In this document: positions 49,872 to 58,651 of the stretch, piece by piece
How positions within the stretch are numbered: position 1 is the first letter of the stretch
Layout: the number at the start of each line of letters is the position of its first letter
NCBI RefSeq assembly: GCF_019355555.1
Contig: NZ_CP072141.1
Location: 91,001 to 155,000, forward strand
Direction of reading: 5' to 3'
Origin: Rhizobium sp. L51/94
Lineage (GTDB): Bacteria; Pseudomonadota; Alphaproteobacteria; Rhizobiales; Rhizobiaceae
DNA: 64,000 nucleotides
Program-made: the position numbers and the translations under genes
Notes under the pieces: model-generated
Database searches by the model: none
Told to the model about the DNA's origin: nothing
The model's input: the letters and a program-made list of their open reading frames with translations, nothing else

Positions 49872-52229
49872 ATGTCCGACACTCCGAAAATCGAACCGAA
49901 CGATGCTCCAGCCGGCGGATGGGGGTCGGTCAGATCGCTGGCCCATCAGGCGCGGGAAAACGGCCAGCCGCTCAGCGTCGTTGCAGGTCTCGCCAAGCAG
50001 AACAAGGCCGATGGCTTTGCCTGCGTCAGCTGCGCCTGGGCAAAGCCCGCCAAGCCTCACCCGGCCGAGTTCTGCGAAAATGGCGCCAAGGCGACATTCT
50101 GGGAACTGGCCGCCGCGCGCGCCGACGCGGATTTCTTCGCGCAGCACACGGTCACCGAATTGCGCGGCTGGAGCGACTATGATCTCGAAAATGCCGGCCG
50201 ACTGATGCAGCCGATGCGCTACGATGCCGCGAGCGACCACTATGTTCCCGTCTCATGGGACGAGGCCTTTTCAGCCATCGGCCGCGAGCTGAAGGCAATC
50301 CGTGCAGTCGATCCCAACAAGGTCGTGTTCTACGCCTCCGGCCGGGCCTCGCTGGAAACATCCTACATGTATCAGCTGATGGCTCGGGTTTATGGCACCA
50401 ACAACCTGCCTGACAGCTCCAACATGTGCCATGAATCCACCTCTGTCGCACTTCCGGAGAGCATTGGGATTCCCGTCGGAACGGTGCGGCTGGACGACTT
50501 CGAGACGGCGGAAGCATTCTTTTTCTTCGGCCACAATACAGGCTCCAATGCGCCGCGCATGCTGCACCAGCTGCAGGAAGCAGTAAAGCGCGGCGCCGAG
50601 ATCGTCACCTTCAATCCGCTGAAGGAACGCGGGCTGGAGCGGTTCGTCAATCCGCAAAGCCCGCTCCAGATGGCCACCAACCATGCCACCGAGATCAGCA
50701 GCCAGTATCACCAGGTCAAGGCCGGTGGCGACATTGCTGCTATAACCGGAATCTGCAAGGCACTGCTGGCAACAGACGACGCCGACCTCGCATCCGGCGG
50801 GAACGGCGTCCTCGACCGCGAATTTCTGGCAGAACACACCCACGGCGCCGGAGAATTCATCGACTACGTCAGGTCTCAGAACTGGGACGTCCTCGTTCGG
50901 GAATCAGGCCTGCCAATTGCCGCAATGGTCCAGGCGGCGGATACCTATAGTCGCGCCAAATCCGTCATCGGCATCTACGGCATGGGACTGACCCAGCACA
51001 AGCTCGGCGTCCAGGCGGTCCAGATGCTGGTCAACCTGCTTCTGCTGCGCGGCAATATCGGCCGGCCCGGCGCCGGCATCTGCCCAGTACGCGGCCACTC
51101 GAATGTCCAGGGCCAGCGTACGGTCGGCATTTCGGAAAAGACCAAGCTGGTTCCGCTGGACAGGCTGAAGGAACTCTACCACTTCGAGCCGCCTTACGAG
51201 GATGGACTGACAACCGTTGATGCTTGCCAGTCGATCATCAAGGGCGATGTCGAAGGCTTCATCGGGCTCGGTGGTAATTTCCTTCGCGCCGTACCGGAGC
51301 GGGAAGTGATGGAGGAGCGCTGGCCGGCCATGCGCCTGACAGTGCAGATCGCCACCCGGCTCAACCGTGGCCAGCTGTTCAACGGCAGCGTCTCCTACCT
51401 CCTGCCGTGCCTTGGCAGAACCGAGATCGACGAGCAGGCAAGCGGTCCTCAGGCTGTCAGCGTCGAGGACAGCACGTCCTGCATCCACGGCTCCAGAGGT
51501 TTTCACGCTCCGGCAGGGCCCGGGCTCTATTCCGAAACGAAAATCGTTGCCGGGATCGCCAAGGCCACCCTGCCCGACAATCCAGACATCCCGTGGGACG
51601 AGTGGGTGAATGATTACGCTAGGGTCCGCGACGCCATAGAGGCGACCTACCCGAAGATATTCAAGGATTTCAACAAGCGGCTGTTTACCCCCGGCGGCTT
51701 TGAAAAACCGCTCGCCGCCCGCGAGCGCGACTGGCAGACGGACACGGGCAAGGCAAATTTCAAAGTGCCGACCGCACTGTCGGCAAGTTTCGCAGAAGAC
51801 CACGCCGACATTTTCCGGCTGATGACGCTACGCAGCAACGACCAGTTCAACACGACCGTCTATGGCTATAGCGACCGCTTTCGCGGCGTCGAAGGCACCC
51901 GCATGGTGATATTCCTCAACGTGGCGGACATGCAGAGGCTCGGCATCGCCAAGGACGACACTGTGTCGTTGGTCACCGCTACCGATGACAATATCGTCCG
52001 CCGGCTGGATGGCCTGCGCGCCGTCCCACACAGCATCCCTGAAGGGTGCTGCGGCGCGTATTATCCCGAGTGCAACTCCTTGATACCGCTCTGGCAACAT
52101 GCCGAAAAGAGCAAGGTGCCCGCCGCCAAATCCGTCCCGGTTTACATCGTAAAGGACGGAAGCAAGCTCGCGCCGATGCCAGTTTACAGCCGGATTAATG
52201 CCAGTCAGCCGGTCGGCATCGAGACCTGA
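49872..52229 (+). CDS. FdhF/YdeP family molybdopterin oxidoreductase
   Basis: A 785-residue enzyme of the DMSO-reductase superfamily. N-terminal CVSCAWAKP (Cys51, Cys54) is the hallmark of YdeP-type proteins, which lack the normal four-cysteine cluster motif. The molybdenum ligand is probably the Cys in SSNMCHES. Later segments GVLTQH-like GMGLTQHKLGVQ and RGNIGRPGAGICPVRGHSNVQG bind the two guanine cofactors. YdeP is linked to acid resistance in E. coli, but the reaction is unknown. The ATG at 49872 has GGGAG six bases upstream. It is monocistronic, with no fdhD nearby. Confidence 0.9.
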   Translation: MSDTPKIEPNDAPAGGWGSVRSLAHQARENGQPLSVVAGLAKQNKADGFACVSCAWAKPAKPHPAEFCENGAKATFWELAAARADADFFAQHTVTELRGWSDYDLENAGRLMQPMRYDAASDHYVPVSWDEAFSAIGRELKAIRAVDPNKVVFYASGRASLETSYMYQLMARVYGTNNLPDSSNMCHESTSVALPESIGIPVGTVRLDDFETAEAFFFFGHNTGSNAPRMLHQLQEAVKRGAEIVTFNPLKERGLERFVNPQSPLQMATNHATEISSQYHQVKAGGDIAAITGICKALLATDDADLASGGNGVLDREFLAEHTHGAGEFIDYVRSQNWDVLVRESGLPIAAMVQAADTYSRAKSVIGIYGMGLTQHKLGVQAVQMLVNLLLLRGNIGRPGAGICPVRGHSNVQGQRTVGISEKTKLVPLDRLKELYHFEPPYEDGLTTVDACQSIIKGDVEGFIGLGGNFLRAVPEREVMEERWPAMRLTVQIATRLNRGQLFNGSVSYLLPCLGRTEIDEQASGPQAVSVEDSTSCIHGSRGFHAPAGPGLYSETKIVAGIAKATLPDNPDIPWDEWVNDYARVRDAIEATYPKIFKDFNKRLFTPGGFEKPLAARERDWQTDTGKANFKVPTALSASFAEDHADIFRLMTLRSNDQFNTTVYGYSDRFRGVEGTRMVIFLNVADMQRLGIAKDDTVSLVTATDDNIVRRLDGLRAVPHSIPEGCCGAYYPECNSLIPLWQHAEKSKVPAAKSVPVYIVKDGSKLAPMPVYSRINASQPVGIET

Positions 52230-52365
52230 CAGCGAGCGATCCGAGCTTCCCGGAAAGCGATCCGGGGAGCCACTCGCAAGACATTTTGCGACAATCCGGC
52301 GAAACTCTAAATGGCCGTGTGGCTGTTATTCAACTGACATGAGCGAGCACTAGAGAGAGCGGCAA

Positions 52366-52409
52366 GAAGCGCCGGCCTCCTCTGGAGCGCCGCTTACCGA
52401 AGGCGCTTC
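52366..52409 (+). promoter_or_regulatory. Structured leader hairpin before the phosphodiesterase-ABC operon
   Basis: GAAGCGCC (52366-52373) and GGCGCTTC (52402-52409) are perfect 8-nt complements with an inner CGGC/GCCG stem. It lies 23 nt before the phosphodiesterase start, and the region after it reads CATCTTTATTTCGGAG. It may act as an attenuator, or end the preceding gene's transcript. Confidence 0.4.
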
Positions 52410-52432
52410 CATCTTTATTTCGGAGACGCCGC

Positions 52433-53269
52433 ATGAAAATCATCCAGATTACCGACACCCATGTCAGCCCCGGAAAGCCGCATTTCAACGGTAACTGGGA
52501 ACCACTGGCACGCTGGATCAACGACAGCGGCGCCGATCTCGTGATCCACACCGGCGACCTCAGCGTCGACGGCGCCGACAAGGACGAGGACCTCGTCTTC
52601 TCGATGGATCTGATGCGGCAGGTTGCCGTGCCGATGCTGATTGTCCCCGGCAATCATGATGTCGGCCATCTCCCGGGTTCGGCCCAGCCCGTCAATGCCG
52701 AGCGGCTGGCCCGCTGGCGGCGCCTCGTCGGCCCCGACCGCTGGGTTGAAGATCGAGGCAATTGGCGCCTGATCGGTCTCAACAGCCAGTTGATGGGCTT
52801 TGAGGATGGCGAGGACGAAGCCCAGTTCGAATGGCTGGAAACAACGCTTGCCAGCCGGGGCGACCGCCGCGTCGCGATCTTCGCCCACAAGCCGCTCTTC
52901 GTAGACACGCCGGACGAGGGCGACACCGGTTACTGGAGCGTCCGGCCGAACCAGCGTCAGCGCCTCTACGATTTGATCGCCGCCCATGATGTTGCGCTGT
53001 TTGGCAGCGGTCACCTGCACTGGGCCTGGAAGGGCGGCTTCAAGACCACCTCCACCGTCTGGGCGCCACCGGCCGCCTTCATCCTCGACAAGATGGAACG
53101 CGAAATGCCCGGCGAACGCTTTGTCGGCGCCGCTATCCACACGTTTGCCGATGACGTCACCACCGAGCTTGTCGCGGTTCCCGGCATGACCGCCTATTTC
53201 CTCGACGATGTCGTTGAGGAGGTCTATCCCCAGGCAGCCCACAAGGTCGTCCGGGATGCGGCCCAATGA
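52433..53269 (+). CDS. Calcineurin-like phosphodiesterase
   Basis: A 278-residue metallophosphoesterase with all metal motifs: D8 and H10 (TDTHVS), D42 (TGDLS), N74-H75 (PGNHD), a His in FAHKP and the GHLH pair near residue 200. It most likely cleaves a phosphodiester such as a glycerophosphodiester. It overlaps the ABC ATPase start by ATGA and is first in a five-gene operon with a Ugp-like importer. This suggests that imported or periplasmic phosphodiesters are processed inside the cell. Similar to CpdA/GpdQ-type enzymes but cannot be separated by eye. Confidence 0.86.
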   Translation: MKIIQITDTHVSPGKPHFNGNWEPLARWINDSGADLVIHTGDLSVDGADKDEDLVFSMDLMRQVAVPMLIVPGNHDVGHLPGSAQPVNAERLARWRRLVGPDRWVEDRGNWRLIGLNSQLMGFEDGEDEAQFEWLETTLASRGDRRVAIFAHKPLFVDTPDEGDTGYWSVRPNQRQRLYDLIAAHDVALFGSGHLHWAWKGGFKTTSTVWAPPAAFILDKMEREMPGERFVGAAIHTFADDVTTELVAVPGMTAYFLDDVVEEVYPQAAHKVVRDAAQ

Positions 53270-54429
53270 GCGCGCTTTCCCTTTCCGGCATTACCAAGTC
53301 CTTCGGTGACAACGCCATCCTCAAGGGCGTCAGCCTCGAGGTCGAGCCGGGCGAGTTCATCGCGCTGGTCGGCCCTTCCGGCTGCGGCAAGAGCACGCTG
53401 CTGCGCATCCTTGCCGGCCTCGATCATGCCGACAGCGGCGAGATCGTCATCGGCGGCAAGGAAATGTCCGGGACGGCGGCGGCCGACCGCAACATTGCGA
53501 TGGTCTTCCAGTCCTATGCCCTCTATCCCCACCTGACCGCTGGCCAGAACATCGCGGTGCCGCTTGCCATGCGCCGGCTGTCTAGCAGCCAGCGCCTGCC
53601 CCTCATCGGCAATTTCATGCCCGGCCAGCGCAGCATCCGGAAGACGATCCAGGGCGACGTCGCCGAAATGGCGCGTTCGCTGAAGATCGACCACCTGCTC
53701 GATCGCAAGCCCGGCCAGATGTCCGGCGGCCAAAGGCAACGCGTCGCGCTGGCCCGTGCCATGGTCCGCCAGCCGAGCGTCTTCCTGATGGATGAGCCGC
53801 TGTCCAACCTCGATGCAAACCTGCGCGTCCATGCCCGCGGCGAGATCGTCGATCTCCACCGTCGCGCCGGCGTGCCGACGGTCTACGTCACCCACGACCA
53901 GGCCGAGGCCCTGTCTATGGCCGACCGCGTCGCCGTCATGATCGGCGGCAACCTGCTGCAGCTTGCCACGCCGCAGGTCATCTATGACGACCCGGCCCAT
54001 GTCGACGTTGCCCGCTTCGTCGGCCAGCCACGCATCAACCTGGTTCCGGCGCTGGCCGAGAACGGCATCGTCTCGTTCGGCGGCATCCGCATGACGCTCG
54101 CCGACAGCCACGTCGATGGCACCGACGTCACCATCGGCATTCGCCCCGAGTTCGTGCGCCTGTCGGACGTCGGCAAGGATGCGCTTTCCGCCCGTGTCGA
54201 GCGCGTCGAATTCCTCGGCTCCGAGGTCATCGTCTACTGCAAGCTCGACGCCATCGGTGAAATCATGATCGCCAAGCTGACGCCGGCCGAAGCATCCGGC
54301 ATTGCCGTCGGCAAGCCGGTGGGCATGATCCTCTCGCCCGACCGGGCAATGGTCTTTGCTGCTGATGGAAAACGCCTCGCCGCCGCTCACGTCAGCGTCG
54401 ACGCGGTGCGGGAGCACGCCCATGGCTAG
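53266..54429 (+). CDS. ABC transporter ATPase, CUT1 (UgpC/MalK) type
   Basis: A 387-residue ATPase: Walker [10 protein letters not shown] (residues 36-44), signature [15 protein letters not shown], Walker [12 protein letters not shown] and a C-terminal TOBE domain (from about 300). It has an insert after the Q-loop ([21 protein letters not shown]) not found in typical MalK proteins. The gene overlaps both neighbours by a few bases. It powers the downstream permeases. Confidence 0.93.
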   Translation: MSALSLSGITKSFGDNAILKGVSLEVEPGEFIALVGPSGCGKSTLLRILAGLDHADSGEIVIGGKEMSGTAAADRNIAMVFQSYALYPHLTAGQNIAVPLAMRRLSSSQRLPLIGNFMPGQRSIRKTIQGDVAEMARSLKIDHLLDRKPGQMSGGQRQRVALARAMVRQPSVFLMDEPLSNLDANLRVHARGEIVDLHRRAGVPTVYVTHDQAEALSMADRVAVMIGGNLLQLATPQVIYDDPAHVDVARFVGQPRINLVPALAENGIVSFGGIRMTLADSHVDGTDVTIGIRPEFVRLSDVGKDALSARVERVEFLGSEVIVYCKLDAIGEIMIAKLTPAEASGIAVGKPVGMILSPDRAMVFAADGKRLAAAHVSVDAVREHAHG

Positions 54430-55348
54430 CATCGCCTTCGACGCCGTTCCCGCAAAGAGGACGGCCGACATCCACGCCCGCAACGAAGCGCGCACCGCCT
54501 GGCTGCTCGCCTCGCCGGCCATCGTCTTGATGGTCGTCTTCGTGCTCTTGCCGGTGATTGCCGTCATCGGTCTCGGCTTTACCAATTTCGAACTCGGCAT
54601 CGACAAGTTCCGGTTTGTCGGCCTGGACAACTACGCCCACCTCTTCAGCGACCGCACCTTCAAGAAGTCGTTGTGGAATACGACGGTCTACACGGCCATC
54701 GTCGCGCCGGTCTCCATCATCCTCGGCCTTGGCGTAGCGCTTCTGATCGAGAGCGAGACGACGGCGCGCAGTTTCTTCCGCACCGCCTATTTCCTGCCGG
54801 TCGCCTCGCTGATCGTCGCCATGGCGACCGTCTGGCAATATCTGTTCCACCCCACCATCGGCCCTATCAATGCCATGCTGGCGATGGTCGGCATCCCGGG
54901 ACCGAACTGGCTGGGATCGGCCGGCACCGTGCTCTACAGCCTGTCGATCATCGGCGTCTGGCAGTCGGTCGGCTTTAACATGGTGCTGTTTCTGGCCGGC
55001 CTTACCGCCATCCCGCGCGAACTCTATGCCGCCGCCGAAGTCGACGGCGCACGCTCGGCGATTGATCGGTTCCGGCTTGTCACCTGGCCGATGCTGGCGC
55101 CGACGACGCTGTTCGTTACCACCATCAGCATCATCAATGCCGTCAAGGTATTCGAGACGGTCCAGACGCTGACCGACGGCGGCCCAAACAGGGCGTCGGA
55201 AGTCCTGCTCTTCACCATCTATCACGAGGGATTCGTCTACCTGCATGTCGGCTACGCCTCGGCGATGACCGTCGTCTTCCTCGTCATCCTGATGGTGCTC
55301 ACCTTCCTGCAGTACAACGTCCTCGACAAGCGGGTGCACTACTCATGA
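54422..55348 (+). CDS. ABC transporter permease, CUT1 (UgpA/MalF) type
   Basis: A 308-residue permease with six membrane helices after a cytoplasmic head; coupling region ELYAAAEVDGARSAIDRFRLVTWPML (the EAA motif), followed by the last two helices. The ATG at 54422 overlaps the ATPase by 8 nt; an upstream start at 54356 is within the ATPase gene and is rejected. It ends with ATGA overlap to the next permease. Confidence 0.92.
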   Translation: MASIAFDAVPAKRTADIHARNEARTAWLLASPAIVLMVVFVLLPVIAVIGLGFTNFELGIDKFRFVGLDNYAHLFSDRTFKKSLWNTTVYTAIVAPVSIILGLGVALLIESETTARSFFRTAYFLPVASLIVAMATVWQYLFHPTIGPINAMLAMVGIPGPNWLGSAGTVLYSLSIIGVWQSVGFNMVLFLAGLTAIPRELYAAAEVDGARSAIDRFRLVTWPMLAPTTLFVTTISIINAVKVFETVQTLTDGGPNRASEVLLFTIYHEGFVYLHVGYASAMTVVFLVILMVLTFLQYNVLDKRVHYS

Positions 55349-56181
55349 GCACAGCCACCTTCACCACCGGCCGCGCCATCCGCCTGACAGTGCTGTCGCT
55401 CGGCGCGCTGGTCTTCCTGTCGCCCTACATCTTCATGCTGTCGGCGGCCGGCAAGACGCAGAGCGAGATCTTCACCTCGGCGCTGTCGCTGATACCGCAG
55501 ACATTCTATTACGTTGCCAACTTCACCAAGGCCTTCAGCCGGGTGCCGATGGGCACGCTGTTGTGGAACGGCGTCCTCGTCTGCGGCCTGATCTTCTTTT
55601 TCCAGGTCATCGTCGCAATCCCCTGCGCCTATGCCATGGCCAAACTCAAGTTCCGCGCTGCAAAACTGATGATGGCGATGGTCATGCTCGGGCTGCTGGT
55701 GCCGATCCACGCGACGGCCCTGCCGCTCTACGTCGCCTTCGACAGCGCCTCGCTGCTCAATAGCTACACCGCGTTGGTGGCGCCGTTCTCGATCTCGGTC
55801 TTTGCGATCTTCATGTTCCTGCAGTTCTTCCGCGCCATGCCGGACGACCTGATCCATGCCGCCCGTCTTGACGGCATGTCGGAGATCGGCATCGTTGCCC
55901 GGGTCATCGTGCCAAATGCCTGGCCGGCCGTCACCGCCTTCGCGATCTTCTCGGTGGTTGCCCACTGGAACGATCTCTACTGGCCGCTGATTGTCATCAG
56001 CAAGCAGAGCTTTGCCACGCCGCCGCTCGGCCTGATGTATTTCCGCGCCGCCGAAGCCGGCGACGATTACGGCGCGCTGATGGCCGCCACCATGGTCATA
56101 ACCCTTCCCCTCGTTGCCGCCTTCCTGCTCGCGCAAAAGCGCTTCGTCGAGGGAATTACCATGACCGGTCTCAAAGGCTGA
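55345..56181 (+). CDS. ABC transporter permease, CUT1 (UgpE/MalG) type
   Basis: A 278-residue permease with six helices; the coupling motif DLIHAARLDGMSEIGIVARVIVPN lies near residue 170-195 and the C-terminus is FVEGITMTGLKG, as usual for MalG/UgpE. It overlaps the first permease by 4 nt and is followed, after 26 nt, by the binding-protein gene. Confidence 0.92.
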   Translation: MSTATFTTGRAIRLTVLSLGALVFLSPYIFMLSAAGKTQSEIFTSALSLIPQTFYYVANFTKAFSRVPMGTLLWNGVLVCGLIFFFQVIVAIPCAYAMAKLKFRAAKLMMAMVMLGLLVPIHATALPLYVAFDSASLLNSYTALVAPFSISVFAIFMFLQFFRAMPDDLIHAARLDGMSEIGIVARVIVPNAWPAVTAFAIFSVVAHWNDLYWPLIVISKQSFATPPLGLMYFRAAEAGDDYGALMAATMVITLPLVAAFLLAQKRFVEGITMTGLKG

Positions 56182-56207
56182 CCGGTCGTCAAACAGGAGA
56201 ACGCTCG

Positions 56208-57473
56208 ATGAAACACTTCACCAAGCTCGTTGCCGCCGCTGCCATCGCGATGGCCGTGTCGGTGCCGGCCTATGCCGAAACCACGCTGACGGTGCATTAC
56301 CCCATGCCCGGCTTCTTCAAGGACGTGATGGACACGATCTCGAAGAAGTTCATGGAAGAAAATCCTGACATCAAGATCCAGTTTGCCAGCCCGTCGGCCA
56401 CCTACGAAGACGGCATCCAGACGATCCTGCGCCAGGCCGGTACTGACGCCATGCCAGATGTCACCTTCATCGGCCTCAACCGGCTCCGGATGATCTCCGA
56501 GCGCAACGTTGCCCTCGACCTCGGGCCGCTGATCAAGAAGGACGGCAACATGGCCGAGGAAGGCTTCTCGGACACGATCCTGAAGCTCGCCCAGGTCAAC
56601 GGCAAACAGCTCGGCCTCGCCTTCGCCACCTCAACCCCGATCATGTACTACAATGCCGACCTGGTGAAGGCTGCCGGCGGTAATCCCGACGTCCCACCGA
56701 CCACCTGGGACGAAGTCATTGCTCTAGGCGGCAAGATCAAGGCGCTCGGCAACGGCGTCGATGGTATCGATTTCCGCTGGCAGGGCGACGACTGGATGTT
56801 CTCCGCACTGCTGTTCGGCAACGGCGGCACGATGCTGAATGCCGACGAGACCAAGGTCGCGTTCAACGGTCCTGAAGGCCTGAAGGCTGCCGAAACCCTG
56901 CAGCGCATGGTCAAGGAAGGCGGCCTCCCCGTCTTCACCAAGTCCGCCGGAGAACAGGCCTTCGCCGCCGGCAAGGTGGGCTTCGAGTTCCAGACGACCG
57001 GCGCACTGCGCAATACCATCAAGAATGTCGGCACCAAGTTCGACCTGCGCACCGCCAAGCTGCCGCTGCTCGATCCGGCAAAGGGCCACCTGCCGACCGG
57101 CGGCAACGCCGTCGTCATTCTCGCCAAGGACCCGGTCAAGCAGGAAGCCGCCTGGAAGTTCGCCAAGTTTGCCGCCGGCCCCTACGGCGCCTCGGTCGTC
57201 GTTCCCGGCACCGGCTACGTTCCGAACAACGAACTGGCCGCCAAGTCCGACAAATATCTCGGCCAGTTCTACAAGCAGAACCCGCTGTTCCAGGCCGGCC
57301 TCAACCAGATGTCCCTGATGATCCCCTGGTACGCCTTCCCCGGCTCCAACGGCGTCAAGGTCACCCAGACCATCGTCGATAACCTGTCGCGCATCGTCGA
57401 CGGTTCAGCCGAACCCAAGGAAGCCCTCGACGACGCAGCCGCCGACGTCGAAGGCATGCTGCCCCGCAGCTAA
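56208..57473 (+). CDS. Carbohydrate/glycerophosphate-type ABC substrate-binding protein
   Basis: A 421-residue periplasmic protein with signal peptide 1-23 (ending PAYA) and the UgpB/MalE fold; the N-terminus ETTLTVHYPMPGFFKDVMDTISKKF and the segment PTGGNAVVILAKD resemble UgpB and sugar-binding proteins. With the upstream phosphodiesterase it may bind a phosphorylated glycerol derivative, but this is inference. Last gene of the operon; a strong terminator follows. Confidence 0.88.
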   Translation: MKHFTKLVAAAAIAMAVSVPAYAETTLTVHYPMPGFFKDVMDTISKKFMEENPDIKIQFASPSATYEDGIQTILRQAGTDAMPDVTFIGLNRLRMISERNVALDLGPLIKKDGNMAEEGFSDTILKLAQVNGKQLGLAFATSTPIMYYNADLVKAAGGNPDVPPTTWDEVIALGGKIKALGNGVDGIDFRWQGDDWMFSALLFGNGGTMLNADETKVAFNGPEGLKAAETLQRMVKEGGLPVFTKSAGEQAFAAGKVGFEFQTTGALRNTIKNVGTKFDLRTAKLPLLDPAKGHLPTGGNAVVILAKDPVKQEAAWKFAKFAAGPYGASVVVPGTGYVPNNELAAKSDKYLGQFYKQNPLFQAGLNQMSLMIPWYAFPGSNGVKVTQTIVDNLSRIVDGSAEPKEALDDAAADVEGMLPRS

Positions 57474-57498
57474 GCCACATAGGCTATGGCATGATCAG

Positions 57499-57528
57499 CG
57501 CCGTCTTCCGAAAGGGAGGCGGCGTTTT
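57499..57528 (+). terminator. Rho-independent terminator of the phosphodiesterase-ABC operon
   Basis: An 11-bp stem (57499-57509 with 57514-57524, nine Watson-Crick and two G-T pairs) closed by a GAAA tetraloop and followed by TTTT, 25 nt after the stop codon. Confidence 0.85.
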
Positions 57529-57671
57529 GCGGGGACCAAGCTGGCTTCGGAGACTGCTTCCTCTACCCGCGTCGCTCCCATCTTTCAAACGGGATGAGAC
57601 CGCAAAGCACAAGAGACAGAGCCGGCACGAGCGGCAGGATTCATGCCGTCGACGAACCGGACGCTGGTATC

Positions 57672-58154
57672 TTATTTGCGAGCTGTGTAGCTGACCGACA
57701 AGAGATTACCGGTCTGGTTGAGTTCGACAACATCCCCCGCTCGCTCCCAGTCGGCGATGAGACCGAGCTCGAATTTGTCGAGCTTGGAGGGCTTGCCGAA
57801 ATGGGAAAAAAAGGCGCTGAGCAGCGCTGCTCCGTCACCTGATGCATAAAACGAGCACATTCGGGTCGAAACCGGTCCTGTCGAAATCCAGAACGATAGG
57901 AGGCCGTCGCTATCTTTTGCGCCGCGCCGCCAGCCGACAACGTCGACCGATCCGCCGTTGTAGTTCTCGAAGCTCTTCTTCCAAGCCTTGTCCTCCACCG
58001 GTTGCCAGCCCAACACATCACCTTTCTTCGAGGCCTCGACAACAGTTGAGGATTCGCAGATGCCGATGAGCTGATCGGCAGTGAGAGGCATGGGTTGCTG
58101 TGCGGCCGAAACCGTTGCGGCGAAAGCGACTATGACCGAAAAGGTTCTAGGCAC
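57672..58154 (-). CDS. Secreted protein of unknown function
   Basis: A 160-residue protein from GTG 58154, which has GGAG six bases upstream and gives an N-terminal signal (VPRTFSVIVAFAATVSAAQQ). The mature part has two cysteines (LIGICES and STRMCSFY), the acidic/aromatic pattern FENYNGGSVDVVGW, and ends LLSVSYTARK. No family is recognised. The longer upstream frame has no signal. It is isolated, convergent with the ABC operon. Confidence 0.6.
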   Translation of the reverse strand: MPRTFSVIVAFAATVSAAQQPMPLTADQLIGICESSTVVEASKKGDVLGWQPVEDKAWKKSFENYNGGSVDVVGWRRGAKDSDGLLSFWISTGPVSTRMCSFYASGDGAALLSAFFSHFGKPSKLDKFELGLIADWERAGDVVELNQTGNLLSVSYTARK

Positions 58155-58370
58155 ACGAAACTCCGGACAGGACCATGTCGCAACGCATTTAGCGCGGACG
58201 CGCATCATGTCATGGGCAGACAGTAAAATCAGATGGTCTCCTGGACAATTACCGAGGTAGACCCGCCACGGTTTTCCGCAGGGAGGACGCCCCGCGCTCG
58301 TGACAAAAAAGCCCATTCACCGTGAGCCCGAGCGCTCACTACCGATGCGGACGCCGTCCAATGGATGCAG

Positions 58371-58552
58371 CACCCCCTCTGTCGGCCTGGCCGACATCTC
58401 CCCTACAAGGGGGGAGATCAAGTCGTCGCGCCGGCTATCCGAAACAGTGACCTCAGGAATTCTGCGATGTCGAAGCCAGTTGGGCAGGCAATGGCGCTCC
58501 AGCCAATCTCCCCCCTTGTGGGGGAGATGCCCGACAGGGCAGAGGGGGGTGA
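58371..58552. repeat. RIME-like rhizobial mosaic repeat, two inverted halves
   Basis: The left half (58371-58418) reads ACCCCCTCT, hairpin GTCGGC/GCCGAC, then ATCTCCCC/GGGGAGAT with loop. The right half (58505-58552) is the inverse: ATCTCCCCC/GGGGGAGAT, GCCC/GGGC, then AGAGGGGGGTG. Such CCCTC...hairpin...CTCCCC units are a known dispersed element in Rhizobium genomes. About 85 nt of unrelated sequence separates the halves. Confidence 0.75.
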
Positions 58553-58596
58553 AGCCCCAGAGACGATCTCGCCCGCAACCAGCCAAGCCCCAGAAC

Positions 58597-58626
58597 AAAA
58601 AAGCCGCCGTCCTTTCAGACAGCGGC
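58597..58626 (-). terminator. Terminator of the aldehyde dehydrogenase gene
   Basis: Read on the minus strand: 9-bp stem (58618-58626 with 58603-58611, one G-T pair), 6-nt loop, then six Ts (complement of 58597-58602), 26 nt after the stop codon. Confidence 0.85.
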
Positions 58627-58651
58627 CTTCATATTCACAGTGAGCCCAAGG

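Larger units (their letters stand above)
58155..58651. other. 497-nt intergenic region with a RIME-like element
   Basis: Non-coding. It holds the promoter region of the minus-strand secreted protein at its left end, the palindromic repeat at 58371-58552 and the aldehyde dehydrogenase terminator at 58597-58626. I see no gene in it. Confidence 0.6.

Noticed and set aside
57491..57694. 67-codon plus-strand frame after the ABC operon
   Set aside because: It runs through the strong operon terminator and lacks a ribosome site.
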